A DNA stretch of 64,000 nucleotides from Solilutibacter pythonis (GTDB lineage Bacteria; Pseudomonadota; Gammaproteobacteria; Xanthomonadales; Xanthomonadaceae), in the NCBI RefSeq assembly GCF_003697345.1, contig NZ_RFLY01000007.1, forward strand, positions 62,001-126,000, in the 5' to 3' direction. The notes under the pieces were generated by a model, which was not told the origin of the DNA, made no database searches, and saw only the letters and a program-made list of their open reading frames with translations. Positions 48,526-57,149 of this stretch are shown here, piece by piece. Both the position numbers and the translations under genes were made by a program. Numbering within the stretch: the stretch's first letter is position 1; the number at the start of each line of letters is the position of its first letter.

Positions 48526-50874
48526 ATGAAGCCACTTTCGCCCCCGCAACGCCTCGCCTGCGCGCTCGTCTGGTTCGCGCTGCTGCTCCTGGCCGGCGGC
48601 TGGCTCTCGGCCAACCTGAAGATGTCGGGCGACCTGCGCAAATTCATGCCGACGCCCGTCACCGCCGAACAACGTTTGTTGATGGACGAGCTAGGCGAAG
48701 GGCCGGGCTCACGGCTGATCCTCGTCGCGCTTTCCGGCGCGGATGACCAAACCCTGGCCACGCAATCCACTGCGATGGCCGGCGCGCTGTCCTCCGACCC
48801 GCAGTTCCTGCTGGTCGCCAACGGCGGCGCGCAAAGTCTCGATGCGATCCCCGGGCATCTGCGCCCCTACCGCTACCTGCTTTCGCCCACGCTCGACCGC
48901 CAGCGGCTGGACGCCGATTACCTGCGACGTGAACTGGACGAGCGCATCGCCGACCTCGGCTCGCCGGCCGCCGGCCTGCTGGAGCCGCTGATTCCCGCCG
49001 ATCCCACGCTGGAAACGCTGAAGCTGGCCGAAAGCTGGCAGCCCGCCGGCGGCCCACGGCGCCTGCACGAGGTCTGGTTCAGCCGCGACGGCAAGCGCGC
49101 GCTGCTGGTGGCGGAAACCCGCGCGCCGGGCTTCGATCCGACCGGGCAGGCAGCGGCGGTGAACGCGATCCGCGCCGCCTTCGAAGCCGCGCGCGGCGCC
49201 AGCCGCAGCACGATGGAGATGAGCGGCCCCGGCCCGATCTCGGTGGTGATCGGCGGCCGCACCGCGCGCGAGGCGAGCTGGATCGGCACCCTCGACGGCA
49301 TCGGCCTGGTGCTGTTGCTGCTCATCGCCTACCGCAGCTGGCGGCAGCCGCTGTTCGGCATCCTGCCGCTGGCGAGCGCCGGCATCGCCGGCCTGGCGGC
49401 GGTGGCGCTGCTGTTCGACGGCATGCACGGCATCACCGTGGCCTTCGGCTTCACCCTGATCGGCGTGGTGCAGGATTACCCGGTACATCTGTTCTCGCAC
49501 CAGCGTCCCGGCGTCACGCCGTGGCAAAACGCGCGCGCGATCTGGCCGACGCTCGCCACCGGCGTCGCCTCCACCTGCATCGCCTACCTCACCTTCCTGG
49601 TCTCCGGCGTCGATGGATTGAAGCAACTGGCCGCGTTCACCATCGCCGGCCTGCTGGCGGCAGCGCTGTCCACCCGCTTCATTCTCCCGGCCCTGATCGA
49701 CCCCGACCCGCGCGACCCCGCCGATTCCCGCTTCATCGGCGCGCTCTGGCGCGGCATCGAGCGGGTACCACGCCCGCGCGCCTGGATGCTGGCCGCGCTC
49801 GCGCTGCTTTCGCTCGCCGTCATGCTGTTCGCGCCGGGGCCGTTCTGGGAGAACGACCTCTCCAAGCTGACCCCGGTGCCGAAGGAACTCATGCTGCGCG
49901 ATGCGCGCCTGCGCGGCGAACTAGGCGCGCCCGACGTGCGTTATCTCATCGCGCTCGACGGCCAGAACGCCGAGGAGGCGCTGCGAAAGAGCGAAGCGCT
50001 GCGCCCGGCACTCGACGCGATGCGCGAAACCGGCGCGATGGCCGGTTACGACATGGCCGCGCGCTACCTGCCCTCGCAAGCCACCCAGCGCGCGCGGCAG
50101 GCGAAATTGCCCGATGCCGCGACACTCGCCGCGACCCTCCGCGAAGCACTCGCCAACGGCGATTTCCAGCCCGACGCCTTCGCCGATTTCCAACGCGATG
50201 TCGAAGCCGCCCGCCAGGCCGGGCCGCTCGCCCCGCACGATCTCGCCGGCACGCCCCTCGCCACCTCGCTGGCCGGCCTGTTGCGCGAAGGCGGCGACCG
50301 GACCCGCGCGTTGATATCGATCACCGGCATTACCGACGAAGGGCGTTTCCTCGCCGCCGCGCACGCCGCCGGAGTGCGGCCGATCGACATGAAGGCCGCC
50401 TCGGAATCGCTGGTGGCGCAATACCGGGTGCGCGTGCTGTGGTCACTGGCGGCCGCCGCACTGCTGCTGGCGGCCACGGTCTGGTTCGCCCTGCGCGATC
50501 CGCACCGCAGCGCGCGCGTGCTGCTGCCGATGGCCCTGACCACGCTGCTGGTCCTGGCCTTGCTGCGCGGCTTCGGCATCGAACTCAACCTGTTCCACCT
50601 GGTCGCGCTGATCCTCGCCGCCGGCCTCGGCCTGGATTACGCATTGTTCTTCGACCACGCCGGCGACGGCATCCGCGACCAACTGCGCACTCTGCACGCG
50701 CTGATCGTGTGCAGCCTGATGACGGTGCTGGTGTTCTTCCTGCTGGCCTTGTCGTCGATCCCGGTGCTGCGCGCGATCGGCCTGCCGGTGACGCTCGGCG
50801 TGCTGCTCAATTTCATCCTCGGCCTGCTGATCGCCCGGCAGCCGGCCACCCGCGAGGAACGCGCGCATGAATGA
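48526..50874 (+). CDS. RND-superfamily (MMPL) exporter of the aryl-polyene pigment locus
   Basis: A 782-residue membrane protein with two copies of a one-plus-five span unit, each with a periplasmic loop after the first span, as in MMPL/RND lipid exporters. Hydrophobic clusters and LDYALFFDHAGDGIRDQLRT in the second half match the xanthomonadin/aryl-polyene exporter family. It probably moves the pigment precursor across the inner membrane. First gene of a run exporter-dehydratase-ketoreductase; its stop overlaps the dehydratase start by eight bases. Confidence 0.85.
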   Translation: MKPLSPPQRLACALVWFALLLLAGGWLSANLKMSGDLRKFMPTPVTAEQRLLMDELGEGPGSRLILVALSGADDQTLATQSTAMAGALSSDPQFLLVANGGAQSLDAIPGHLRPYRYLLSPTLDRQRLDADYLRRELDERIADLGSPAAGLLEPLIPADPTLETLKLAESWQPAGGPRRLHEVWFSRDGKRALLVAETRAPGFDPTGQAAAVNAIRAAFEAARGASRSTMEMSGPGPISVVIGGRTAREASWIGTLDGIGLVLLLLIAYRSWRQPLFGILPLASAGIAGLAAVALLFDGMHGITVAFGFTLIGVVQDYPVHLFSHQRPGVTPWQNARAIWPTLATGVASTCIAYLTFLVSGVDGLKQLAAFTIAGLLAAALSTRFILPALIDPDPRDPADSRFIGALWRGIERVPRPRAWMLAALALLSLAVMLFAPGPFWENDLSKLTPVPKELMLRDARLRGELGAPDVRYLIALDGQNAEEALRKSEALRPALDAMRETGAMAGYDMAARYLPSQATQRARQAKLPDAATLAATLREALANGDFQPDAFADFQRDVEAARQAGPLAPHDLAGTPLATSLAGLLREGGDRTRALISITGITDEGRFLAAAHAAGVRPIDMKAASESLVAQYRVRVLWSLAAAALLLAATVWFALRDPHRSARVLLPMALTTLLVLALLRGFGIELNLFHLVALILAAGLGLDYALFFDHAGDGIRDQLRTLHALIVCSLMTVLVFFLLALSSIPVLRAIGLPVTLGVLLNFILGLLIARQPATREERAHE

Positions 50875-51298
50875 ACCGCTCGACATCGACATCGCCACGC
50901 TGATCCCGCACCAGGGCGCGATGTGCCTGTGGCGACGCGTGCTCGGCTTCGACGACCGACACGTGCAAGTCGCCACCGATTCCCACCGCGACCCGGCCCA
51001 TCCACTGCGCAGCGACGGCCAGTTGCGCGCGCTGCACCTGTGCGAATACGGCGCGCAGGCGATGGCCGTGCACGGCGGCCTGCTGGCGCGGGGCGGCGGC
51101 GCGGCGCGCAAAGGCTTCCTGGTGGCGCTGCGCGGGGTGACGCTGCACGTCTCACGCATCGACACGCTGCCCGGCGAGCTGGTCTGCACCGCCGAGCTGC
51201 TGATCGATGCGGAGAACAGCCAGCAATACGGCTTCCGCATCGCCCATGCCGGCGAATGCCTCGCCGAGGGCCGCGCGGCGGTGATGCTGCAAAATTGA
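50867..51298 (+). CDS. 3-hydroxyacyl-ACP dehydratase of aryl-polyene synthesis
   Basis: A 143-residue hotdog-fold dehydratase of the ApeI/ApeP kind. Catalytic His15 is in IPHQGAMCL and the acidic residue is Glu60 in LHLCEYGAQAMAVHGGL. It would remove water from the growing 3-hydroxyacyl-ACP to build the conjugated polyene. Overlaps the exporter by eight bases and precedes the ketoreductase by 13 bases. Confidence 0.85.
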   Translation: MNEPLDIDIATLIPHQGAMCLWRRVLGFDDRHVQVATDSHRDPAHPLRSDGQLRALHLCEYGAQAMAVHGGLLARGGGAARKGFLVALRGVTLHVSRIDTLPGELVCTAELLIDAENSQQYGFRIAHAGECLAEGRAAVMLQN

Positions 51299-51311
51299 AC
51301 CTTCGAACCGA

Positions 51312-52058
51312 ATGGAAACCACCGTGAACCCCACATCGAACAGACGCGCGCTCGTCACCGGCGGCAGCGGCGACATTGGCGGCGCCGTCTGCCGCGCGCT
51401 GGCCGCGGCCGGTCATCACGTCATCGTCCATGCCAATGCCCGCCTGGCGCGCGCGCAGGCGGTGGCCGGGGAGATCGTCGGCGACGGCGGGAGCGCCGAG
51501 GCCGTCGCCTTCGACGTCACCGATGCCGAGGCCAGCCGTCGCGAGATTGGCAGGCTGCTCGAAGCCGGGCCGATCCAGATCCTGGTCAACAACGCCGGCA
51601 TTCACGACGACGCGCCGATGGCCGGCATGAGCGACTCGCAGTGGCGGCGCGTGATCGACGTGTCGCTGCACGGTTTCTTCCACGTCACCCAGCCGCTGCT
51701 GCTGCCGATGGCGCGCACCCGCTGGGGCCGCATCGTCAACATTTCCAGCGTCGCCGCCGTGCTCGGCAACCGGGGCCAGACCAATTACGCCGCGGCGAAG
51801 GCGGCGCTGCACGGGGCCGGCAAATCGCTGGCGCGCGAAATGGCCAGCCGCGGCATCACCGTCAACGCCATCGCGCCGGGCGTGATCACCGGCGACATGG
51901 CCGAGTCGGCCTTCCCCGCCGAGCGGATCAAGGCGATGGTGCCCGCCGGCCGCGCCGGGAAGCCCGCGGAAGTCGCCGCGCTGGCCGCCTTCCTGTGCGG
52001 CGAGGCGGCGGGTTACATTAACGGCCAGATCGTGGGCGTCGACGGCGGCATGAGCTGA
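51312..52058 (+). CDS. 3-ketoacyl-ACP reductase (FabG-like) of aryl-polyene synthesis
   Basis: A 248-residue short-chain dehydrogenase. TGGSGDIG (residues 16-23) binds NADPH; NNAG and the Ser/Tyr159/Lys163 catalytic set (NISSVAAV then TNYAAAK) are present. The role in reducing 3-keto intermediates on ACP is inferred from its neighbours (dehydratase, ketosynthase, exporter). Confidence 0.88.
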   Translation: METTVNPTSNRRALVTGGSGDIGGAVCRALAAAGHHVIVHANARLARAQAVAGEIVGDGGSAEAVAFDVTDAEASRREIGRLLEAGPIQILVNNAGIHDDAPMAGMSDSQWRRVIDVSLHGFFHVTQPLLLPMARTRWGRIVNISSVAAVLGNRGQTNYAAAKAALHGAGKSLAREMASRGITVNAIAPGVITGDMAESAFPAERIKAMVPAGRAGKPAEVAALAAFLCGEAAGYINGQIVGVDGGMS

Positions 52059-52090
52059 CACCAATCGCACAACCAATGGGGAGTACACGC

Positions 52091-52585
52091 ATGAAAAAGA
52101 AGTGGATGGTCATGACGGCCGCGGCGACCATGGCGGTCACGGCGCAGGCGCAGGCGCAATCGGTCACCTTGCAGAAGCCGGTGCCCTACGCCGAGGACAA
52201 TGACATTTCCGACAGCATCAAGAGCGAATGCAGCATCGGCGAGCAGTTGGCGGATTTCATCAAGCAGTACTCGAGCGTGCCGGTGGAACTGGTCGCCGCC
52301 GCCCCGGATACCGGCAGTGGACGCGTGCTGACGCTTGAAATCACCGACGCGGTGAGCATGGGCAATGCGTTCATCGGCCACCAGAAGTTCACCAAGGTCA
52401 GGGGCTCGCTGTACGAAGGTGGCGAGAAAGTCGCCAGTTTCCGCGCCCGGCGCAATTCGATGGGCGGCGCCTTCGCCGGCTTCAAGGGGTCCTGCTCGGT
52501 GCTGGGCCGCACGGTCAAGGTGATCGGCCGCGACATCGCCGAGTGGCTCGCCGCGCCGCGCGACGGCGCCAACCTCGGCGATTGA
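52091..52585 (+). CDS. Conserved hypothetical exported protein, last gene of the exporter arm
   Basis: A 164-residue protein with a signal peptide (cleavage after AQAQAQ, about residue 23). The mature part has two Cys (SECSIGEQL and KGSCSVLG) that could form a disulfide, and a glycine-containing beta-rich middle. I do not recognise the family. GGGGAG nine bases before the ATG at 52091 decides the start over an ATG at 52076. It follows the ketoreductase by 32 bases and is closed by a terminator, so it belongs to the pigment transcript. Confidence 0.75.
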   Translation: MKKKWMVMTAAATMAVTAQAQAQSVTLQKPVPYAEDNDISDSIKSECSIGEQLADFIKQYSSVPVELVAAAPDTGSGRVLTLEITDAVSMGNAFIGHQKFTKVRGSLYEGGEKVASFRARRNSMGGAFAGFKGSCSVLGRTVKVIGRDIAEWLAAPRDGANLGD

Positions 52586-52607
52586 TCCCGACGCACATCC
52601 GACCCGC

Positions 52608-52632
52608 GAGGCGCTCCCCGGAGCGCCTCTTT
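52608..52632 (+). terminator. Terminator of the exporter-dehydratase-ketoreductase operon
   Basis: GAGGCGCTCC/GGAGCGCCTC, a perfect ten-base stem with a two-base top, is followed by TTT. It stands between the two convergent pigment arms. Confidence 0.8.
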
Positions 52633-52642
52633 CGTATCCGCT

Positions 52643-54265
52643 TCAGGCGCGCGTGGGATACCACTCGGCCGAGAGCATCGGCTCGACGGGCGGGGAGACG
52701 CCCGCAAGCAGGGCGGCCAACGCACCGGTATCGATATCCGGGTGGCGCGCGGTGGCCTTCGCCCGGATTTCCGCCGCGAGCCGCGCCATCAACCCGACGT
52801 TCCCGGCGATGCGCGCGGCGAAGCGGTCATCGTCCAGCGCATCGCCGAGCGCGCGGTTCAGCTCGTGGAACCAGCCGATGCGGTGCTGGTCGAGCAAACG
52901 GCCATCCTCCGGCGTGCCGTAGCCGGAGGCTTCGCCCCAGGCGCGCAGCAATGGCTGCATCGCCGCGTTGAGCTGTGTCGCCCGCTCCATCCACGGGCGC
53001 AGGCGGCCCAGCATCGTCAGCTCGGCGATGCGGCCAGACATGTACAACGGCGCCAGCAGCGCCCAGTAGAAGGTGTAATCCCAGATCACCTTGACCGGCA
53101 TCACTTCGGCGTTGCCGAACAGCGCGTACTGGCCGCGATACAACGACATGGTGTTGTCGTAGAAGCCGCGATAAAGCTGCTGGAACAACGCCGCGTGCAG
53201 GGTAATGGGTTGGCCGCCGCGATCGAGACGGATCAGTTCGGCGACATAGGTATTGGAGATGGCGATGATGTCGCTGCCCGGCGAATAGAACGGGTCGGCG
53301 AAGAAGCCGGACTCGCCGGTCAGCGCCCAGCGCCTTGGCGAGAACACCTCAGCGCATTCGTGGGAAAAGTGGCGCAGGAAGCGGAAATCGAGCACGGCGT
53401 GCCCTGGCGCGCGCAGGCTTGCCGCCAGCCGCGGCTGATGGACGTCGAGCCAGGCCATCGCCTTGTCGTGCGTGTTGATCGATGCCAACGGGTGTATCGC
53501 TTCATCGGCGACGATGCCGACCGAGTGCGCGCCCGAGGACAGCGGGATCAGCCAGACCCAGTAGCCCGGCCCGCACAGGTGGTTGGTCGAACGCCAGCGC
53601 TCGGGCGGGTCGCAGCGCGCGTGCCAGCCGGCATCGTCCGACCAGGTATCGGGGTCGACGAAGCCCTCGACCCGCCACCAGGCCGAATTGACATCGTGAT
53701 CGTTCGGTTGGGCCAGGCCGAGCTGGCGCTTCAGCAGCCCGGCGCGGCCCGTGGCATCCACCACCCATCGCGCTTCGATTTCGTGCGAGACGCCATCCAC
53801 CGCATATCGCACGCGGTGCGGCGCGTCGTCGTCGGCCAGGCTCACCTCGCGCACGCAGGCGCCCTCGACGAACCCGATGCCGGCCTCGCGCAGATGCGCG
53901 CCCAGAAAGTTTTCGAAACGGCCGCGATCGATCTGCCAGGACGGCGTCGGCAGCGTCATGCTGACGCCGAGTTCCGTACAGCGGTCGATGCGACGCGCGC
54001 CCTCGCTGAAGAAGAAGCGGAAACCGAACTTGCGGATGTGCCGCGCCTTGAGGTGCGGCAAAAGGCCCAGCACCTGGGCGAAGTAGTGCGCGCCGATTTC
54101 GACGGTGGATTCGCCGACCTTGTGCGCGGCTTCCGGCACCGGGTGCGCGCGCCGCTCCAGCACGCGAATGCGGAGCGCCGCGTCCTGCCGGCGCAGTTGC
54201 AGGGCGAGCGTCATTCCGGCCAGACCGCCGCCGAGGATGACGACGTCGCAACGTTCGCCAGTCAC
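52643..54265 (-). CDS. Flavin-dependent halogenase-like enzyme of the pigment locus
   Basis: A 540-residue flavoprotein. The FAD motif GGGLAG is at residues 12-17, KVGEST at 49-54, and the halogenase signature WxWxIP is WVWLIP at 236-241. Xanthomonadins are brominated aryl polyenes, so ring halogenation is the natural role; tryptophan is an unlikely substrate here. The GTG start at 54265 is fixed by a GTGA overlap with the glycosyltransferase stop. Last gene of the minus-strand arm. Some family members with these motifs do not halogenate, so activity is inferred. Confidence 0.85.
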   Translation of the reverse strand: MTGERCDVVILGGGLAGMTLALQLRRQDAALRIRVLERRAHPVPEAAHKVGESTVEIGAHYFAQVLGLLPHLKARHIRKFGFRFFFSEGARRIDRCTELGVSMTLPTPSWQIDRGRFENFLGAHLREAGIGFVEGACVREVSLADDDAPHRVRYAVDGVSHEIEARWVVDATGRAGLLKRQLGLAQPNDHDVNSAWWRVEGFVDPDTWSDDAGWHARCDPPERWRSTNHLCGPGYWVWLIPLSSGAHSVGIVADEAIHPLASINTHDKAMAWLDVHQPRLAASLRAPGHAVLDFRFLRHFSHECAEVFSPRRWALTGESGFFADPFYSPGSDIIAISNTYVAELIRLDRGGQPITLHAALFQQLYRGFYDNTMSLYRGQYALFGNAEVMPVKVIWDYTFYWALLAPLYMSGRIAELTMLGRLRPWMERATQLNAAMQPLLRAWGEASGYGTPEDGRLLDQHRIGWFHELNRALGDALDDDRFAARIAGNVGLMARLAAEIRAKATARHPDIDTGALAALLAGVSPPVEPMLSAEWYPTRA

Positions 54266-55065
54266 GTCGCGGCTTTCCCGCGCAACGGGCGCAGGACGCC
54301 GTCGGCATCGTCGATCAGCGGCGGATTGGCGCGGGTGCGACGGTATTCGGCCACCACGTCGCCCCGACGCCACACCTGCCCGACCACGTGCGAGGTGATG
54401 CGCCAGAGATCGCGCAGCGGACGGAAGTGGCTGCGGCGGAATTGTTCGCCGGAATGCACGGTCTTGTAGCGCGCCTCGATTGGCACCGAGACCACCCGGT
54501 AGCCCAGTTCGCGCGCGCAGGAAATCAGCATCTGCGCTTCGTAGACGAAATCCTCGCCGGGAATCTCGCCAAGCGCGCAGGCCGGCGCGCGATACAGGCG
54601 CTGGCCGGACTGGGTATCGCGAACGAGGAAGCCACAGCCCCAACTGATGCCCCAATCGCCGAAATCGTTGCCCAGGCGGCGATGGAACGGCTGCTGCTCG
54701 CGACGGCGGATCCGCGCGCCGTTGATCAGCGCGCGCGGGTGGCGGTTGGCGGCGGCGATCAGCCGCGGCACGTCGCTGGCCTGGTGCTGGCCATCGCCAT
54801 CCATCGTCACCACCGCCGCCTTGCCCTGGCGCAGCGCCTCGGCGAAGCCGTCGCGCAGGGAGGCGCCCTTGCCCATGCGCCGCGCATGGCGGAGCAGGGT
54901 AATCGGCAGATCGGCGATGCAATCGGCGGTGCCGTCGTCGGAACCGTCGTCGATGACGATCACGCTGTCGGCCTCGCGCAGGGCGCCTTCGATCACTTCG
55001 CGGATGCGCAGACGCTCGTTGAGCGCGGGGATGACGATGGCGGTGTTGTGGCGGTCGAGTCGCAT
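54262..55065 (-). CDS. Glycosyltransferase family 2 protein
   Basis: A 267-residue GT-A-fold enzyme of family 2. The N-terminus TAIVIPALNERLRIREVIEG, the IDDGSDDGT nucleotide segment and the metal-binding MDGDGQHQ (Asp89-Gly-Asp91) are intact. There is no membrane span, unlike dolichol-phosphate mannosyltransferases with anchors. In xanthomonadin-type loci such an enzyme is thought to help link or modify the pigment head group; sugar and acceptor are unknown. Stop overlaps the halogenase start (GTGA). Confidence 0.88.
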   Translation of the reverse strand: MRLDRHNTAIVIPALNERLRIREVIEGALREADSVIVIDDGSDDGTADCIADLPITLLRHARRMGKGASLRDGFAEALRQGKAAVVTMDGDGQHQASDVPRLIAAANRHPRALINGARIRRREQQPFHRRLGNDFGDWGISWGCGFLVRDTQSGQRLYRAPACALGEIPGEDFVYEAQMLISCARELGYRVVSVPIEARYKTVHSGEQFRRSHFRPLRDLWRITSHVVGQVWRRGDVVAEYRRTRANPPLIDDADGVLRPLRGKAAT

Positions 55066-55068
55066 CGC

Positions 55069-55845
55069 TTATCCAAGGCTTATGTGGAGCACGCGGCCGG
55101 CGCCGGCATCGAGCGCGACCCCGGCGGCGCCGGCCGCCAGAGCGTCGAAGAACGGTAGCATCGGCCGCATGGCGTTGCCGGCATCGCGCAGCGCCAACGG
55201 CCCATCGTCCGGCGAGGCCGTACCGTCTTCGAGCCGGGCGTCGATACGTGGCCCCGCGCCGGACTTCGACAGCACCAGCGCCGCGCCCAGCACGCCCGTC
55301 GTGGGCGAGACCTCGGCCAGTGGGCCGGGCGCGCCGGTGTCGTAGGCGACCAGCAGCACCGCGTCCTCGCCGGCTTCGAGCTGCGCCAGCGCCTCCAGCA
55401 AGCCCTGGGCGAAGCTCGCGGTGTAGGCCGAGACGGCGGTGGCCGGGCGCATGCAACCGGCACCGATGGTCCAGTAGCCGGCCGCGGCGTTGTGTACCGA
55501 ATTGTGGAATCTGGTCGGCGAGATCGCGGCCGGATCGTCCCCGGCCAGGGTCTCGCTCATGTAGTCGGTGATGGCGAGATCGCCGTGGGTGGAGGTGAAT
55601 ACCGATGGCAGCGTGGCGGGATCGCGGCAGGCGGCCTGGCAGGCGGCCAACGCCACCTGAAGCGCCACCGCCACCGATTCCGGCGCACGCCGGCGCTCGT
55701 TCGGCGCCAGGAGCTGCGGCGACGGCTTGGCCGGCGCGTTTTCCGGCAATTCGCCGCTCTGCGCGAACGCCCGCGCCTCGGCCCAGCCGGGCAACCCCTT
55801 CGACCAGAAACCGATGCCCTCGACATGCGCGCTCAAGCTGCTCAT
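55069..55845 (-). CDS. Ketosynthase-like chain-length factor of aryl-polyene synthesis
   Basis: A 258-residue protein resembling an N-terminal piece of a beta-ketoacyl synthase, without the nucleophilic Cys. It matches the beta-ketoacyl-synthase chain-length-factor family that pairs with the aryl-polyene ketosynthase. Conserved pieces are FTSTHGDLAITDYMSETLAG and RFHNSVHNAAAGYWTIG. It would form a heterodimer with the ketosynthase encoded just upstream and set polyene length. The start overlaps the ketosynthase stop by ATGA. Confidence 0.85.
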   Translation of the reverse strand: MSSLSAHVEGIGFWSKGLPGWAEARAFAQSGELPENAPAKPSPQLLAPNERRRAPESVAVALQVALAACQAACRDPATLPSVFTSTHGDLAITDYMSETLAGDDPAAISPTRFHNSVHNAAAGYWTIGAGCMRPATAVSAYTASFAQGLLEALAQLEAGEDAVLLVAYDTGAPGPLAEVSPTTGVLGAALVLSKSGAGPRIDARLEDGTASPDDGPLALRDAGNAMRPMLPFFDALAAGAAGVALDAGAGRVLHISLG

Positions 55846-57032
55846 GCCGCGCGTCCGAACAGCAGCGAGCAGTTGTTGCCGCCGAAACCGAAGGAATTGT
55901 TCATCGCGTATCCAATGGGCTTTCGTTGCGCCTCGAAACGGATCTGCGGGCCGCAGGCGGGATCGGGCTCGGCGCTGTTGAGCGTGGCGGGCAGAAAGCC
56001 CCGCTCCAGCGCCAGGAGCGCGATCGCCGATTCGACGATTCCCGCCGCGCCCAGCGTGTGCCCGGTCCAGCCCTTGGTCGAACTGGCGTGCAAGGCGGCG
56101 GGGAACAGCGCCGCGACCGCCACCGCCTCGATACTGTCGTTGGCCGGCGTCGAGGTGCCGTGCAGGTTGAGATAGTCCAGCCGCGCGGCCGCGATGCCGC
56201 CGCGCGCCAACGCATCGCGCATGGCGAGCTGGGCGCCCAATCCTTCGGGATGCGGCGACGACATGTGGTGGGCGTCGCTGGACTCGCCATAGCCGGCCAG
56301 CCGCAGCGCCGCCCACGGGTCGTCGCGTTCAAGCAGGGCGAAGCCGCCGGCCTCGCCGAGCGAAAGACCATCGCGGCGCGCATCGAACGGCCGGCATGGG
56401 TTGGCCGACACCAATCCCAGCGCGTTGAAGCCGTAAAGCACGCTGCCACACAAGGTATCCACACCGCCGACCAGCGCGGCATCGACCAGCCCCGCATCGA
56501 TCAGCCGCGCCGCCTGCGCGAACACCTTGGCGCTAGACGAACACGCGGTCGCCACCGTGATGCACGGCCCCCGCAACCCGGTCGCCGCCTGTAGGAAAGC
56601 GCCCAGCGAATGCGGCGTGTGCACGCGCGGGCGGCGCAGATCGGCGGGGAAACGGCCATCCTCCAGGCGCGCATAGGCTTCCTCGGTGGCGCCGATGCTG
56701 GACGTGGACGTGCCCACCACCAGCGCGACGCGCCCGGCGCCGTATTTCTCCCGCGCCGCCGCCACAGCATCGGCCAGGCCATCCTGCGCCAACGCCAGCC
56801 AGGCCAGCCGGTTGTTGCGGCATTCCCATTCGGCGAATTCGTCCGGCAAGGCGGCATCCTCCAGCCCCGCCACCCGGCCGACCCAGGTCGGCAGCGGCGC
56901 GCCGCCGGCCAGCGGGCCGAAATCGTTGCGGCTCAGACCGCTGGCTTCATTGCGAAGGGCCGCGAGCTGGGCCTCGCGGCCGCGACCGAGCGCGGTGGTG
57001 GCGGTCCAGGCGCTGATGGCGAGCGGGCGCAT
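55842..57032 (-). CDS. Beta-ketoacyl-ACP synthase of aryl-polyene synthesis
   Basis: A 396-residue FabB/F-type ketosynthase. The catalytic triad is complete: Cys164 (TVATACSSS), His291 (NLHGTSTPAND) and His325 (GWTGHTLGAAG). It elongates the aryl starter with malonyl-ACP units. First gene of the minus-strand arm. Its -10 is probably TATACT (57099-57094 on the minus strand), next to a perfect 22-base palindrome shared with the divergent YdcF-type gene. Confidence 0.92.
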   Translation of the reverse strand: MRPLAISAWTATTALGRGREAQLAALRNEASGLSRNDFGPLAGGAPLPTWVGRVAGLEDAALPDEFAEWECRNNRLAWLALAQDGLADAVAAAREKYGAGRVALVVGTSTSSIGATEEAYARLEDGRFPADLRRPRVHTPHSLGAFLQAATGLRGPCITVATACSSSAKVFAQAARLIDAGLVDAALVGGVDTLCGSVLYGFNALGLVSANPCRPFDARRDGLSLGEAGGFALLERDDPWAALRLAGYGESSDAHHMSSPHPEGLGAQLAMRDALARGGIAAARLDYLNLHGTSTPANDSIEAVAVAALFPAALHASSTKGWTGHTLGAAGIVESAIALLALERGFLPATLNSAEPDPACGPQIRFEAQRKPIGYAMNNSFGFGGNNCSLLFGRAA

Positions 57033-57093
57033 CGGCGCGGGTGTTGCGATGGGACTGGCGGGCACAGGTTTTCCGGCTGGCGTTTGCCGCCGA

Positions 57094-57099
57094 AGTATA
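57094..57099 (-). promoter_or_regulatory. -10 element of the ketosynthase arm
   Basis: TATACT on the minus strand matches TATAAT at five of six positions. Its -35 would fall inside the palindrome at 57102-57123. Confidence 0.5.
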
Positions 57100-57101
57100 G
57101 C

Positions 57102-57123
57102 GACGGCCCTCCGGAGGGCCGTC
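57102..57123. promoter_or_regulatory. Perfect 22-bp palindrome between divergent pigment-locus promoters
   Basis: GACGGCCCTC-CG-GAGGGCCGTC is perfectly self-complementary. It covers the -35 regions of both divergent promoters (TATACT toward the ketosynthase, CATAAT at 57134-57139 toward the YdcF-type gene). No T-run follows on either side, so an operator is more likely than a terminator. Confidence 0.6.
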
Positions 57124-57149
57124 ACGATCGCGGCATAATATTCAGCAAA

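Noticed and set aside
52643..54265. Tryptophan halogenase in the strict sense
   Set aside because: Motifs show a flavin halogenase family member, but the locus makes aryl polyenes; tryptophan specificity is not supported.
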